Source: Pseudorhizobium flavum
GTDB taxonomy: Bacteria; Pseudomonadota; Alphaproteobacteria; Rhizobiales; Rhizobiaceae
Reading direction: 5' to 3'
Assembly (NCBI RefSeq): GCF_902502825.2
Contig: NZ_LR723670.1
Coordinates: forward strand, 1,116,001-1,180,000
DNA length: 64,000 nt
The notes under the pieces were generated by a model, which was not told the DNA's origin, did no database searches, and saw only the letters and a program-made list of their open reading frames with translations. Shown piece after piece: positions 17,892-26,423 of the stretch. Each line of letters begins with the position of its first letter. Positions within the stretch are counted from its first letter, which is position 1. A program made the position numbers and the translations under genes.

Positions 17892-17909
17892 TAGTACCGA
17901 AAAGGATAC
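17892..17909. promoter_or_regulatory. imperfect inverted repeat upstream of HxlR gene
   Basis: AGTACC-GAAAA-GGATACT, an imperfect palindrome (one base bulge) lying just ahead of the HxlR start and including its ribosome-binding GGAT. HxlR proteins bind short palindromes with GTAC/GTAT-like half sites in shared promoter regions, so this is a candidate autoregulatory operator; weak evidence. Confidence 0.3.
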
Positions 17910-17914
17910 TGTCG

Positions 17915-18310
17915 ATGTCCCGTCCCCGCGCCAAGCTGACTGGCAACTTCCCCGGATGTCCGGTGGAATCGACCCTGAGCTTCCTCGACGGCAAGTGGAA
18001 GGGCGTGATCCTCTATCACCTCCTCACCGACGGGACGCTACGGTTCAACGAGCTGCGCCGCCGCATCCCTTCGGTTACGCAGCGAATGCTTACTAAGCAG
18101 TTGCGGGAACTGGAGGAGGCGGAGCTCATCACCCGCACCATCTTCCCGGTGGTGCCGCCGCGGGTCGATTACGCCCTGACCCCGCTGGGGCAGAGCCTCG
18201 AGCCCGTGGTGGCGGCACTGCATGCCTGGGGCAAGCGGCATGTCCTCTGCCGCAACGGTGAGAAGACAGTCGTGAAGCCGGAGCCGGCGACCCAGCCGGC
18301 AGCTGCCTGA
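17915..18310 (+). CDS. HxlR-family transcriptional regulator
   Basis: 131 aa. CPVESTLSFLDGKWKGVILYHLLTDGTLRFNELRRRIPSVTQRMLTKQLRELEEAELITR is the HxlR winged helix-turn-helix, with a cysteine near the N-terminus (FPGC) at the position used for electrophile or thiol sensing in several members. The ATG at 17915 follows AAGGATACTGTCG; the frame is open upstream but without ribosome-binding site. It is divergent from the quinone-reductase-like gene, its probable target. Confidence 0.92.
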   Translation: MSRPRAKLTGNFPGCPVESTLSFLDGKWKGVILYHLLTDGTLRFNELRRRIPSVTQRMLTKQLRELEEAELITRTIFPVVPPRVDYALTPLGQSLEPVVAALHAWGKRHVLCRNGEKTVVKPEPATQPAAA

Positions 18311-18455
18311 GCGAAGAGTTGTCCGGCCCCTCTCAGAAGCGCCTCAGTCACCGGAAAATCTGCCGGCATCTGCTGGCGAAGGAGCAGCAGAGCAACCATT
18401 TCTGCCATGGCTCGTTGTTCGGCGGGCTGACCTGCAGGCAGAGCGAAAGCGCCAT

Positions 18456-19394
18456 ATGAACCTTGTTGCCGTCTTCAACCGCGATGGCGGAACCTTCAAG
18501 ACCACCGAGATGGACGCCTATCGCGCCCGTGCGACCGAGACGTTCAAGAACGCCGGTCATCAGATCCAGTGCCACGTGGTCTCCGGCAAGGATGTTGTTT
18601 CGACAATGCAGCGCGTGGCGGCGATCCCCGAGGTGGAGGGACTGATTGCCGGAGGCGGCGACGGCACTATTTCCGCGGCAGCCGACATTGCCTGGCGCAA
18701 TGCCCTGACACTCGGCATCGTTCCGGCCGGGACGATGAACCTCTTCGCGCGATCCCTCAAGCTGCCGCTCGATATCTGGGACGTCCTCGACGTTCTGGCG
18801 CAGGGGAAGATCGAGAATGTCGATATCGCCAGCGCCAACGGCAGGAGCTTCATCCACCAGTTTTCCGCCGGCCTTCACGCACGCATGGTCCGTTACCGGA
18901 ATTCCATGACGTTTGGGTCACGCCTCGGGAAGATTCGCGCCAGCACGCGGGCCGTGCTGGGGGTAATGTTCAATCCCCCGGAATTCGAGGTGGAATTCAA
19001 TGCCGAAGGGAAGGTAGGGCACCGCAAGGTCTCCGCCATTTCCGTTTCGAACAATGAATTCGGCCAGGACCCGCTGCTCGTTGCGCCGGATGTGACGGGC
19101 GGCCATCTCGGCTTCTACATTGCCGACCCGCTGACGCCGGCGGGCGTGGCGCAACTCGCCTACGACATCCTGCGGGGTCGCCTGAAGGAGAACGAGTCGG
19201 TCACGGCAATGACCACCACCGAGGTCGAGTTGCACTTCCCGCGCGAACGCAAGGATGTCCGCTGCGTCATCGACGGCGAACTGCTCCCCATGGACCGTGA
19301 CGTCAAGCTGCGCATCCACGCCGGTGAACTCAAGGTTCTTGTGCCGCGCGACCCCGACGAGCTTGAGCAGGAAGACTCGGGAAGCGGCATCTGA
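18456..19394 (+). CDS. diacylglycerol kinase family lipid kinase
   Basis: 312 aa. GLIAGGGDGTISAAADIAWRN is the nucleotide-binding GGDGT motif of the DAGK catalytic domain and LGIVPAGTMNLFARSLKLP the conserved PxGTxN-a motif; the C-terminal beta-sandwich of YegS/DgkB-type kinases follows. A cytoplasmic or membrane-peripheral kinase phosphorylating a lipid such as diacylglycerol or a sphingoid lipid. The start ATG at 18456 is preceded by GAGCGAAAGC GCC, a weak site. It ends four bases before the convergent glutamine-synthetase-like gene. Confidence 0.88.
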   Translation: MNLVAVFNRDGGTFKTTEMDAYRARATETFKNAGHQIQCHVVSGKDVVSTMQRVAAIPEVEGLIAGGGDGTISAAADIAWRNALTLGIVPAGTMNLFARSLKLPLDIWDVLDVLAQGKIENVDIASANGRSFIHQFSAGLHARMVRYRNSMTFGSRLGKIRASTRAVLGVMFNPPEFEVEFNAEGKVGHRKVSAISVSNNEFGQDPLLVAPDVTGGHLGFYIADPLTPAGVAQLAYDILRGRLKENESVTAMTTTEVELHFPRERKDVRCVIDGELLPMDRDVKLRIHAGELKVLVPRDPDELEQEDSGSGI

Positions 19395-19398
19395 TCCC

Positions 19399-20730
19399 TC
19401 AGATGCGCGGAAGATAGGTGCGGTAGTCGAAATCGGAGACTGTGCGCAGGTAGGTGAGCGCCTCCTTCCGCTTCGTATCGGCATAGAGCTTCTGATAGCG
19501 TTCCCCGAAGACGTCGCGAATGAAGGCGGATGCGGCGAAGTCTTCGACAGCGGTGAGGAAGTCATGAGTCAGGCGACGATTGCCCGGCGCCGGCTGGCCG
19601 GGTTCGGTGGGCAGGCCCGCGTCGAGCGTCTGTTCGACGCCAAGCAGCATTCCTCCCAATATGGCAGTTAGCAGAAGATAGGGATTGGCATCGGCGCCGG
19701 CGACGCGGTGCTCGATGCGCGCTGCCGGTCCGTCCTTGTCTGGAATCCGGACGGCCGTGCCGCGGTGGCCATAGCCCCAGTCGATGTCGACGGGCGCGAA
19801 GGATCCCGGCTGGAAACGTCGATAGGAATTGGCAAAAGGCGCGAAGATCAGTTGCGCGTCGCGCATCGTGTCCAGCATTCCGGCGCAGACGGACTTGAGC
19901 AGCGCCGGCTCGTCGCCCTTGGCATCAAGGATGTTGTTTCCGTCGCGGTCGATGATGCTCGCATGGACATGCAGGCCTGAGCCGGCATGGTCGGCATAGG
20001 GCTTCGCCATGCAGGTGGACTTCAGGCCATGACGCTTGGCCGCCTGTTCGGCAATCCGCTTGAGGTAGATGCAGTCGTCGGCGGCGGCCAGCGCATCCGC
20101 CCGGTGCAGGAGGTTGATCTCGAACTGACCCGGGCCGAACTCCGCCGTGGTGGCGTCCGCGGGCAGGCCCTGCGCCTTCGCCCAAGAGCGGACGGTCTGC
20201 AGGTAACCGTCCAGCGCATCGACGGCGCTCATGTCGTAGAGCTGGAAGCCGTTCGGCTCCCCGCGCCAGGTGAGGCTTTCCGGCGGGCGCGGCTGTCCGG
20301 TCTCGCGCCAGTCGTCCTCCACCACATAGAATTCCAGCTCCGTTGCCACCACTGGCGTCAGCCCGCGTTCCTCATATCGTTGAAGCAGGGCGGCGAGGAT
20401 GGCGCGCGGGTCCATGAAGCTCGGGCTGCCATCGAGCTCGTGCATCGTGGAGAGAACCTGCAACGATCCGTCCGGCGCCCAAGGCATGGGCGCGAGGCTG
20501 CGGCGGTCCGGAATGCAGACGCCATCGGGGTCGCCGATCGACAGGGACAGCCCGGTGATGTCGTCATTGTCGTCACCCCAGACGTCGAGCGACTGCGTCG
20601 ATGAGGGGAGCCGGACAGTACCTTCCCAAACCTTCTTTTCCGCCTCCAGCGGGATCTGCTTGCCACGCAGGTCGCCATTCATGCCGACGAGCAGGATTTC
20701 GATGCGGGGAGGGGCATTCTCGGCTGTCAT
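19399..20730 (-). CDS. glutamine synthetase-like, probable gamma-glutamylpolyamine synthetase
   Basis: 443 aa GS-fold enzyme. VVATELEFYVVEDDW, EFGPGQFEINL, HVHASIIDRDGNN and ANSYRRFQPGSFAPVDIDWGYGHR line the metal, glutamate and ATP sites. The adenylylation loop of GlnA is missing. Members of this PuuA-like branch ligate glutamate to putrescine or other amines as the first step of polyamine catabolism. The divergent aminotransferase of the putrescine/GABA type, 82 bases away, supports that pathway rather than nitrogen assimilation. Confidence 0.87.
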   Translation of the reverse strand: MTAENAPPRIEILLVGMNGDLRGKQIPLEAEKKVWEGTVRLPSSTQSLDVWGDDNDDITGLSLSIGDPDGVCIPDRRSLAPMPWAPDGSLQVLSTMHELDGSPSFMDPRAILAALLQRYEERGLTPVVATELEFYVVEDDWRETGQPRPPESLTWRGEPNGFQLYDMSAVDALDGYLQTVRSWAKAQGLPADATTAEFGPGQFEINLLHRADALAAADDCIYLKRIAEQAAKRHGLKSTCMAKPYADHAGSGLHVHASIIDRDGNNILDAKGDEPALLKSVCAGMLDTMRDAQLIFAPFANSYRRFQPGSFAPVDIDWGYGHRGTAVRIPDKDGPAARIEHRVAGADANPYLLLTAILGGMLLGVEQTLDAGLPTEPGQPAPGNRRLTHDFLTAVEDFAASAFIRDVFGERYQKLYADTKRKEALTYLRTVSDFDYRTYLPRI

Positions 20731-20812
20731 GGGATGTCTTCAGAAGGCAGTTGCGAAGCCTCGTTCGTAGCCGATAAGACTTGGGCAGACAATCTCGCCT
20801 CCGGAAGACCCA

Positions 20813-22180
20813 ATGACCTCTACGAATGCCCTCTCCAATCTCGGCGCCATCGATGCCGCCCACCACCTGCATCCCTTCTCGGACATGAAGAAGCTGAATG
20901 CGGCAGGCACGCGGGTCATCGATCGGGCCGAGGGCGTGCACATCTTCGACAGCACCGGCAAGAAATACCTCGATGCCTTTGCCGGCCTCTGGTGCGTCAA
21001 TGTCGGCTATGGGCGGCGAGAGATCGCCGAGGCGGTTCATCGCCAGATGAGCGAGCTGCCCTATTACAACAGCTTCTTCGGGACGACGACACCGCCGACG
21101 ACCCTGCTTGCGCAGAAGATCGCCGCGCATGCTGGCGGCAAGCTGAACCGCGTCTTCTTCACCAATTCCGGCTCCGAAGCCTCCGACACCTGGTTCCGCA
21201 TTGCGCGGGTCTACTGGAAGGCGCTTGGCAAGCTGGAGAAGACACAGGTCATAGCCCGCCGCAACGCCTATCACGGCTCGACGGTCGCCGGTGCCTCGCT
21301 CGGCGGCATGAAGTGGATGCATGAGCAGGGCAACCTGCCGATCGAGGGCATACACCACATCGGCCAGCCCTACTGGTATGCAGAGGGCGGGGATCTTTCG
21401 CCCGCAGAGTTCGGCCTGAAGGTGGCCCGCGAACTGGAGCAGAAGATCGACGAACTCGGGGAAGATCGTGTCGCCGCCTTCGTCGCCGAGCCGATCCAGG
21501 GCGCCGGCGGTGTGATCATACCTCCGGAGACCTACTGGCCCGAGGTCGCCCGCATCTGCCGCGAACGCGACATCCTGCTCGTCTCCGACGAGGTGATCTG
21601 CGGCTTCGGACGGCTCGGCTCCTGGTTCGGATACCAGCACTACGGGGTGGAGCCCGATCTTGCGCCGATCGCCAAAGGGCTCTCCTCCGGCTACCTCCCC
21701 ATCGGCGGGGTGATGGTGAGCGACCGGGTTGCGGACGTGATGGTGGAGGAGCTCGGGGATTTCTACCACGGCTTCACCTATTCCGGGCATCCGGTCTGTG
21801 CCGCGGCGGCGCTGGAAAACCTGCGCATCATCGAGGAAGAGGGGCTGGTCGAGCGTATCCGCGACGACATCGGTCCCTATTTCGCGGCCGCATGGAAAAG
21901 CCTCGAGGACCATGAGGTGGTGGGCGAGGCCGAAAGCGTCGGCCTGATGGGCGGCCTGCAACTCGCCGCCGACAAGTCGACCCGCCGGCGCTATGCCAAG
22001 CCCGACGACATTGGCACGCTGGTGCGCAACCACTGCGTCGAAAACGGCCTGATCATGCGGGCTACCAGCGACCGCATGCTCGCCTCGCCGGCCTTCACCA
22101 TCAGCCGTTCGGAGGTGGACGAGGTGGTCGACAAGCTGCGCAAGGCGCTCGACCACCTGCGGGACACGGTCAGGGAGTAG
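20813..22180 (+). CDS. class III aminotransferase, putrescine/omega-amine type
   Basis: 455 aa PLP enzyme. YYNSFFGTTTPPTTLLAQKIAAHAG, TNSGSEASDTWFRIARVYW, the aspartate in LLVSDEVICGFGRLGSWFGYQHYG and the cofactor lysine in LAPIAKGLSSGYLPIGG (about residue 288) are all present. It matches the SpuC-like transaminases that convert putrescine or related amines with pyruvate. Divergent from the glutamylpolyamine-synthetase-like gene, it probably acts in the same polyamine degradation route. GGAAGACCCA upstream of the ATG at 20813 serves as ribosome-binding site. Confidence 0.88.
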   Translation: MTSTNALSNLGAIDAAHHLHPFSDMKKLNAAGTRVIDRAEGVHIFDSTGKKYLDAFAGLWCVNVGYGRREIAEAVHRQMSELPYYNSFFGTTTPPTTLLAQKIAAHAGGKLNRVFFTNSGSEASDTWFRIARVYWKALGKLEKTQVIARRNAYHGSTVAGASLGGMKWMHEQGNLPIEGIHHIGQPYWYAEGGDLSPAEFGLKVARELEQKIDELGEDRVAAFVAEPIQGAGGVIIPPETYWPEVARICRERDILLVSDEVICGFGRLGSWFGYQHYGVEPDLAPIAKGLSSGYLPIGGVMVSDRVADVMVEELGDFYHGFTYSGHPVCAAAALENLRIIEEEGLVERIRDDIGPYFAAAWKSLEDHEVVGEAESVGLMGGLQLAADKSTRRRYAKPDDIGTLVRNHCVENGLIMRATSDRMLASPAFTISRSEVDEVVDKLRKALDHLRDTVRE

Positions 22181-22198
22181 TCTCGCCGTCGATCGAAT

Positions 22199-23701
22199 CT
22201 ACTGGAACGCGGTCTCGTAGAAGCTTCTGAGCTTGCGCGAATGCAGGCGTTCCACCGGCATCGCGGCGAGCTTCTGCACGGCGCGGATGCCGATCTGCAG
22301 GTGCTGGCTGACCTGGGTGCGGTAGAAGGCGGTCGCCATGCCCGGCAGCTTCAACTCACCGTGCAGCGGCTTGTCGGAAACGCAGAGCAGCGTGCCGTAC
22401 GGCACGCGGAAGCGGAAGCCGTTCGCCGCGATCGTCGCCGATTCCATGTCGAGCGCGATGGCGCGCGACTGCGACAGCCTCTTCACCGGACCCCGCTGGT
22501 CGCGCAGTTCCCAGTTGCGGTTGTCGATGGTTGCGACCGTTCCGGTGCGCATGATGCGCTTGAGCTCGAAGCCCTCATAGCCCGTCACCTCCTCGACCGC
22601 ATCCTCGAGCGCCTGCTGGACCTCGGCCAGAGCGGGGATTGGGACCCATACCGGCAGGTCGTCGTCCAGCACATGGTCCTCGCGGACATAGGCATGCGCG
22701 AGCACGTAATCACCCAGCCGCTGGCTGTTGCGCAGGCCGGCGCAGTGGCCGACCATCAGCCAGGCATGCGGACGCAGGACGGCGATATGGTCGGTGATGG
22801 TCTTGGCGTTTGACGGGCCGACGCCGATGTTGACCAGCGTGATCCCGGCATGCCCCTTCTTCTTCAGGTGATAGGCGGGCATCTGGGGCAGGCGCCCGAC
22901 AATGGCAGTTTCCTCGCGCGGCTCTCCCGGATAGGTAACGAGATTGCCCGGCTCGACGAACGCATCATAGCCTTCGCCGCCCCTGGCCATCATCTCACGT
23001 GCCCACGCGGCGAATTCGTCGATATAGAACTGGTAGTTTGTGAACAGCACGAAGTTCTGGAAATGCTCGGCGCTGGTCGCCGTATAATGGCTGAGGCGGG
23101 CCAGTGAATAGTCGATGCGCTGCGCCGTGAAGGGCGCGAGCGGGGCCGGCTCGCCCGTTACCTGGTCGTATTCGCCATTGGCGATCAGGTCGTCGGTGTT
23201 GTTGAGATCCGGCGTATCGAACAGATCGCGAAGCGAGACATCGGCAAGCCCGGCGGTCGCCGACGCCTCCACATGCGCACCCTCGCCGAAGGCAAAGTGC
23301 AACGGAATCGGCGTGGCGGATTCCGAAACCGTGACCGGGACATTGTGGTTCCTCATCAGCAGCCCGAGTTGTTCCTTCAGGTAGTGACGGAAGAGCTTCG
23401 GCCGTGTGATCGTGGTGGTGTAGATCCCCGGCGACGTGACGTGTCCATAGGAAAGGCGCGAGTCTGCATGACCGAACGACGTCGTCTCTATGCTGACCTG
23501 GGGATAGCAGGCGCGGTACCGCCCGGTCACCGGACTGCCATTGGCCAAGGCTCCAAAGGCATCGATCAGGAAGCGGGTGTTGCGTTCATAAAGCTCTGTG
23601 AGCGCGTCCACGGCTTCAGCCGGATCGTCGAAGACACCTGTCTCGTAGGGGCTGGGGCTGATGAAGGGGAGAGGGGAAAGAGAAAAGATTCGCTTGCTCA
23701 T
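22199..23701 (-). CDS. amn: AMP nucleosidase
   Basis: 500 aa, normal length. The N-terminal domain (SPYETGVFDDPAEAVDALTELYERN ... RYRACYPQVSIET) and the C-terminal nucleoside-phosphorylase-like domain (GITLVNIGVGPSNAKTITDHIAVLRPHAWLMVGHCAGLRNSQRLGDYVLAHAYVREDHVLD, DMESATIAANGFRFRVPYGTLLCVSDKPLHGE) match Amn. It hydrolyses AMP to adenine and ribose 5-phosphate in the cytoplasm, controlling adenylate levels. The ATG at 23701 opens the frame; no operon partner is obvious. Confidence 0.94.
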   Translation of the reverse strand: MSKRIFSLSPLPFISPSPYETGVFDDPAEAVDALTELYERNTRFLIDAFGALANGSPVTGRYRACYPQVSIETTSFGHADSRLSYGHVTSPGIYTTTITRPKLFRHYLKEQLGLLMRNHNVPVTVSESATPIPLHFAFGEGAHVEASATAGLADVSLRDLFDTPDLNNTDDLIANGEYDQVTGEPAPLAPFTAQRIDYSLARLSHYTATSAEHFQNFVLFTNYQFYIDEFAAWAREMMARGGEGYDAFVEPGNLVTYPGEPREETAIVGRLPQMPAYHLKKKGHAGITLVNIGVGPSNAKTITDHIAVLRPHAWLMVGHCAGLRNSQRLGDYVLAHAYVREDHVLDDDLPVWVPIPALAEVQQALEDAVEEVTGYEGFELKRIMRTGTVATIDNRNWELRDQRGPVKRLSQSRAIALDMESATIAANGFRFRVPYGTLLCVSDKPLHGELKLPGMATAFYRTQVSQHLQIGIRAVQKLAAMPVERLHSRKLRSFYETAFQ

Positions 23702-23758
23702 GGGCCATTATAGGATGAAGTCGTTGACAAGCAAAAGACGTCATCCCGTCGGCAGGCG

Positions 23759-23956
23759 TCAAGACATCGACTGGCGCTGCAAGCTGACGAACAGCACGAA
23801 GCCTGCGCCTTGCTTGGGTGCCAGACCATCGGCCTTCGCGTGAATGGTCACGGCAGCCAGCGGGCCGACGAGAAGGAGGGCCGCAAGCGTCATGCGCAGC
23901 AGCGTCGGCGCCAGGCGCGGGGAACGCGTTTTTTTGGGTTGTTCGCTTGTCCTCAT
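23759..23956 (-). CDS. small single-helix membrane or exported protein
   Basis: 65 aa: basic N-terminus MRTSEQPKKTRSPRLAP, one hydrophobic helix (LLRMTLAALLLVGPLAAVTIHA) and a short polar tail. Its ATG overlaps the stop of the preceding gene in an ATGA arrangement, with GGAGCCCTCCT upstream, so the two are translationally coupled. Function unknown; a small inner-membrane protein with the C-terminus outside is likely. Confidence 0.6.
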   Translation of the reverse strand: MRTSEQPKKTRSPRLAPTLLRMTLAALLLVGPLAAVTIHAKADGLAPKQGAGFVLFVSLQRQSMS

Positions 23957-24120
23957 AGGAGGGCTCCGCAGAAGGGAGACAACCCGGTGCACCGGCCAGC
24001 GAAGCCGAGATCCGAGCGCCTTGCCCAGTTTCCCGCATTCCCGACTAGCGCACCGAAGAGGATCGCGAAGTTCACGCAGATCAGCATGACGATGATGAGG
24101 TGGCGAACAAGTGTAGACAT
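23953..24120 (-). CDS. small single-helix membrane protein
   Basis: 55 aa beginning MSTLVRHLIIVMLICVNFAILFGALVG; one strong membrane helix followed by a soluble tail rich in Arg and Cys (FAGRCTGLSPFCGALL). GGGGAAAGAGA precedes the ATG. It overlaps the downstream small gene by four bases. Unrecognised; below the usual gene-calling size, but the coupling of two helix-bearing frames supports it. Confidence 0.55.
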   Translation of the reverse strand: MSTLVRHLIIVMLICVNFAILFGALVGNAGNWARRSDLGFAGRCTGLSPFCGALL

Positions 24121-24251
24121 TCTCTTTCCCCAAACCCTATTGGGAGCAGAGAGTACCAATGCCGGCTGAACTCCGCCTGAGGCGTCGGTTCATCTGGGGT
24201 TCAGCGAAGTAAAGCTCGCGATTCCGTCCACGGTACTTCTACCCGAGACGC

Positions 24252-24280
24252 AAAAAAAGCCGGCGTTGCGCCGGCTTTTT
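24252..24280. terminator. bidirectional rho-independent terminator
   Basis: AAAAAAGCCGGCG-TTG-CGCCGGCTTTTT: a 7-bp GC stem flanked by A and T runs, so it can work on both strands. It lies 56 bases after the stop of the 89-aa exported protein gene (minus strand). Confidence 0.9.
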
Positions 24281-24335
24281 CGATTTCCGCTCGAAGAGTG
24301 CGACCCGAGCGGGAACGGTGGCTTGAATGAACCGA

Positions 24336-24605
24336 TCAGTTGGTCGGACGCAGTGCGCCTTCGTAGTAGTCACCGCGATCCTGGGTGCCGTCGATGTCGG
24401 TATTGGCCATGTTGCGATCACGGATCATCCAGTTGCTGTCACCGTTGATGCTGCCGGTCGACATGGTATCAACCTGGGTATCATCGATGCTCGGCGGGGA
24501 TTCTGCATATGGCTCGTACTGCGTCGACTGGGCAAATGCCGAGCCCGCAAAAGCAGAAGAAGCGATGAGAGCGGCAAAAAAACCGGTGGTAAGGGAGGTT
24601 TTCAT
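24336..24605 (-). CDS. small exported protein with GDYYEGA motif (paralogue 1, divergent)
   Basis: 89 aa. The ATG at 24605 follows AAAGGACAGGAC and encodes a signal peptide MKTSLTTGFFAALIASSAFAGSAFA. The mature part is polar (STQYEPYAESPPSIDD...) and ends in DRGDYYEGALRP, the C-terminal signature shared with the three tandem paralogues at 25,057-25,946. It also shares MSTGSINGDSNWMIRD with their TGSI(S/G)DRA segment. A periplasmic or secreted protein of unknown function. Confidence 0.75.
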   Translation of the reverse strand: MKTSLTTGFFAALIASSAFAGSAFAQSTQYEPYAESPPSIDDTQVDTMSTGSINGDSNWMIRDRNMANTDIDGTQDRGDYYEGALRPTN

Positions 24606-25056
24606 GTCCTGTCCTTTCTTTGGGTTATCCTTTGCAAGCGCACCATGTGGCGGCTTGCAGGACAGAAACCCACTCGGCAGGACATCGTTCCGCAAAAGAT
24701 GATTATCGGCGTTCACAAAGAATGCGAGCAACATCAAGCGGATGTTATCTGCTGCGTGATCTGGATTTGAGGCGTGGCTGGGGCGGCACAGGGTGTGGCC
24801 GTTGACCGGTCGACCCGCAGTCTTCGTTGATTCGCGTCGCCACCTGTTCTATCATGACGAAGCGATGGCGAGCCGCAGGCTTCTTCATCGTGTCAGGTGG
24901 AGGGCGATTGCGACCCGCCGTCCAGCCGGTGTCTTGAATGAACTGCAAAGACCAGCCGCGAGAGCGGCTGGTCTTTCGGTATTCGTAAGAGGTTCGGCGT
25001 CGTACGGCTCGTCGCAGGCGGTGGATCAATGCGTTGAGCCGTGCGGGGGTAAGCGA
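24606..25056. other. 451-bp intergenic stretch between paralogues 1 and 2
   Basis: No convincing gene. It holds the promoter side of the 89-aa gene and, at its right end, a remnant of the repeated 3' flank (GTCTTGAATGAACTGC) that follows each tandem paralogue, plus a strong hairpin. An Arg-rich 94-codon frame on the minus strand has no ribosome-binding site and no recognisable features. Confidence 0.5.
24947..24976 (-). terminator. hairpin downstream of paralogue 2
   Basis: A perfect 13-bp stem AAAGACCAGCCGC / GCGGCTGGTCTTT with loop GAGA, 80 bases after the minus-strand gene ending at 25,057. The stem end supplies a short T run; probably the terminator of the tandem-paralogue cluster. Confidence 0.7.
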
Positions 25057-25290
25057 TTACTGCGGGCGGTTTGCGCCTTCGTAGTAGTCGCCACGGTCGG
25101 GAGCCTGGCGTACATCCTGAGACGCGAATTCAGCGCGATCGCTGATGCTGCCGGTCTGAACGCGGTCGATCCGGCTGTTCGCGGCGTCCTTGGCTGCGCC
25201 CTCGTAATAATCGCCAGCTGCGAGTGCTGCGCCACCGAAGGTGGCGGTTGCGATGAGAGCTGCGGCGAGGGTGGTGATTGACTTGGTCAT
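25057..25290 (-). CDS. small exported protein with two GDYYEGA motifs (paralogue 2)
   Basis: 77 aa. Signal peptide MTKSITTLAAALIATATFGGAALA, then AGDYYEGAAKDA directly at the mature N-terminus, a central RIDRVQTGSISDRAEFASQDVRQ segment and a second motif DRGDYYEGANRPQ at the C-terminus. Mature length is only about 53 residues, framed by the two Tyr-Tyr-Glu motifs. The ATG is preceded by AAGGGAAATCACC. Strongly similar to the next two genes. Function unknown; export to the periplasm or surface is inferred from the signal peptide. Confidence 0.8.
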   Translation of the reverse strand: MTKSITTLAAALIATATFGGAALAAGDYYEGAAKDAANSRIDRVQTGSISDRAEFASQDVRQAPDRGDYYEGANRPQ

Positions 25291-25374
25291 GGTGATTTCC
25301 CTTCTTTGATAGGGCTGCCGTGCAGAAAGTTTGCGACCTGAGGCACGGCCAGCCGGTGTGTCGAATGAACTGCG

Positions 25375-25611
25375 TTAGTTGGGGCGGTTTGCGCCTTCGT
25401 AGTAGTCGCCGCGGTCAGGTGCCTGGCGGACGTCCTGATCAGCGTAACCGGCGCGGTCGCCGATGCTGCCCGTCTGGACACGGTCGATCCGGGATGCTTC
25501 CGTGTTCTTGGAGGCACCTTCGTAGTAGTCGCCGTCGGCGAGAGCTGCGCCACCGAAGGTAGCGGAAGCGATCAGGGCTGCGGCGAGGCTCGAGGTAAGA
25601 GACTTGGTCAT
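25375..25611 (-). CDS. small exported protein with two GDYYEGA motifs (paralogue 3)
   Basis: 78 aa, closest relative of the preceding paralogue. Signal peptide MTKSLTSSLAAALIASATFGGAALA, then DGDYYEGASKNTEASRIDRVQTGSIGDRAGYADQDVRQ and the terminal PDRGDYYEGANRPN. AGGAAAACTCCA lies just before the ATG. As a member of a freshly amplified family it is probably expressed from its own promoter in the repeated flank. Function unknown. Confidence 0.8.
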   Translation of the reverse strand: MTKSLTSSLAAALIASATFGGAALADGDYYEGASKNTEASRIDRVQTGSIGDRAGYADQDVRQAPDRGDYYEGANRPN

Positions 25612-25697
25612 TGGAGTTTTCCTTCTTTGGTCAGGCTGGCGTGCCGAGAGTTTGCGACCTGGGGCACGACAAGCCGGGGTCTTGAATGAACTGCGGT

Positions 25698-25946
25698 TTA
25701 GTTGGGGCGGTTTGCGCCTTCATAGTAGTCACCGTGGTCGGGCGACTGGGAGGCAACCTCTACGGTCGAACGGTCGTTCGCGAGCAGGGGCTCATTGTTG
25801 ATGCTGCTGGTCTGGAAGGTATCCACCGCGGCAGGAGCTTCGGAGGATGCACCTGGGTAGTAGTCGCCCGAAGCGAGGGCTGCGCCACCGAACGCGGCAG
25901 AGCCAGCGAGGGCGGCAGCAAAGACGGACAGATTGAACTTGGTCAT
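25698..25946 (-). CDS. small exported protein with GDYYEGA motif (paralogue 4)
   Basis: 82 aa, the most diverged tandem copy. Signal peptide MTKFNLSVFAAALAGSAAFGGAALA, first motif changed to SGDYYPGASSEA, a central QTSSINNEPLLANDRSTVEVASQ region and an intact C-terminal DHGDYYEGANRPN. AAAGGAATACGAA precedes the ATG. The retention of the terminal motif in all four genes suggests it is the functional part. Confidence 0.78.
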   Translation of the reverse strand: MTKFNLSVFAAALAGSAAFGGAALASGDYYPGASSEAPAAVDTFQTSSINNEPLLANDRSTVEVASQSPDHGDYYEGANRPN

Positions 25947-26315
25947 TTCGTATTCCTTTCGGCATGAGCGAAGCAGTGCTGCTTGCTGACTGCCATATCG
26001 GATCGAAACGATCGGTTCGGAAGGTCAGAAAATGGAATCCGCTGTCAACGCGTCGTTGACAATCCAAGCCGAACTGCCGGGAAGTGCAGCGCAGGGTTGA
26101 TAAACAGGAACGCCGATGGCTGCGTCCAGCGCCCCGCGCCGAATGCGCTTATGCCGTGCTGTCGCCTGCAAATTAAGAGCTCTGGAATATCAGCGAAGCT
26201 GCATGTGACCGCAGGTAGCAGGATTGTCACGATCCAGGAAAAGCAAGAGCAACTCTTGGCCGCGCCTCGTCCAAAAAACGCGATTCACACACCTTCACAA
26301 GTTTTTTACGCCATC
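25947..26315. other. 369-bp gene-free stretch
   Basis: Promoter side of paralogue 4. I see no convincing gene, RNA or repeat in it; frames on both strands lack ribosome-binding sites and recognisable composition. Confidence 0.5.
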
Positions 26316-26357
26316 AAAAAGCTGCCGCAACTCCGTTTGGGGGAGCCGCGGCAGCTT
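26316..26357 (-). terminator. rho-independent terminator of the DUF2147 gene
   Basis: Stem AAGCTGCCGC / GCGGCAGCTT with an inner CTCC/GGAG extension; read on the minus strand it is followed by TTTTTGATGG. It lies 66 bases after the stop of the DUF2147 gene. Confidence 0.85.
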
Positions 26358-26423
26358 CGGCGTCGTATTCGTTGGCGATGAAATCTAGCCACGAAGGGGG
26401 AGCGTGATGTCGCTCCCGAACGA

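Larger units (their letters stand above)
25319..25946 (-). repeat. tandem duplication, unit about 321 bp
   Basis: Genes at 25,375-25,611 and 25,698-25,946, and the one at 25,057-25,290, are repeats of one unit that includes the non-coding 3' flank: AGTTTGCGACCTG-GGCACG and AATGAACTGCG recur at about 25,327 and 25,648 (offset 321 bp). This shows gene amplification by tandem duplication, followed by divergence of the third copy. Confidence 0.75.

Noticed and set aside
20573..22156. 527-codon minus frame opposite the aminotransferase
   Set aside because: Shadow; also runs through the divergent promoter region.
24745..25029. 94-codon Arg-rich minus frame
   Set aside because: Covers the terminator hairpin and repeat remnant; no start signal.
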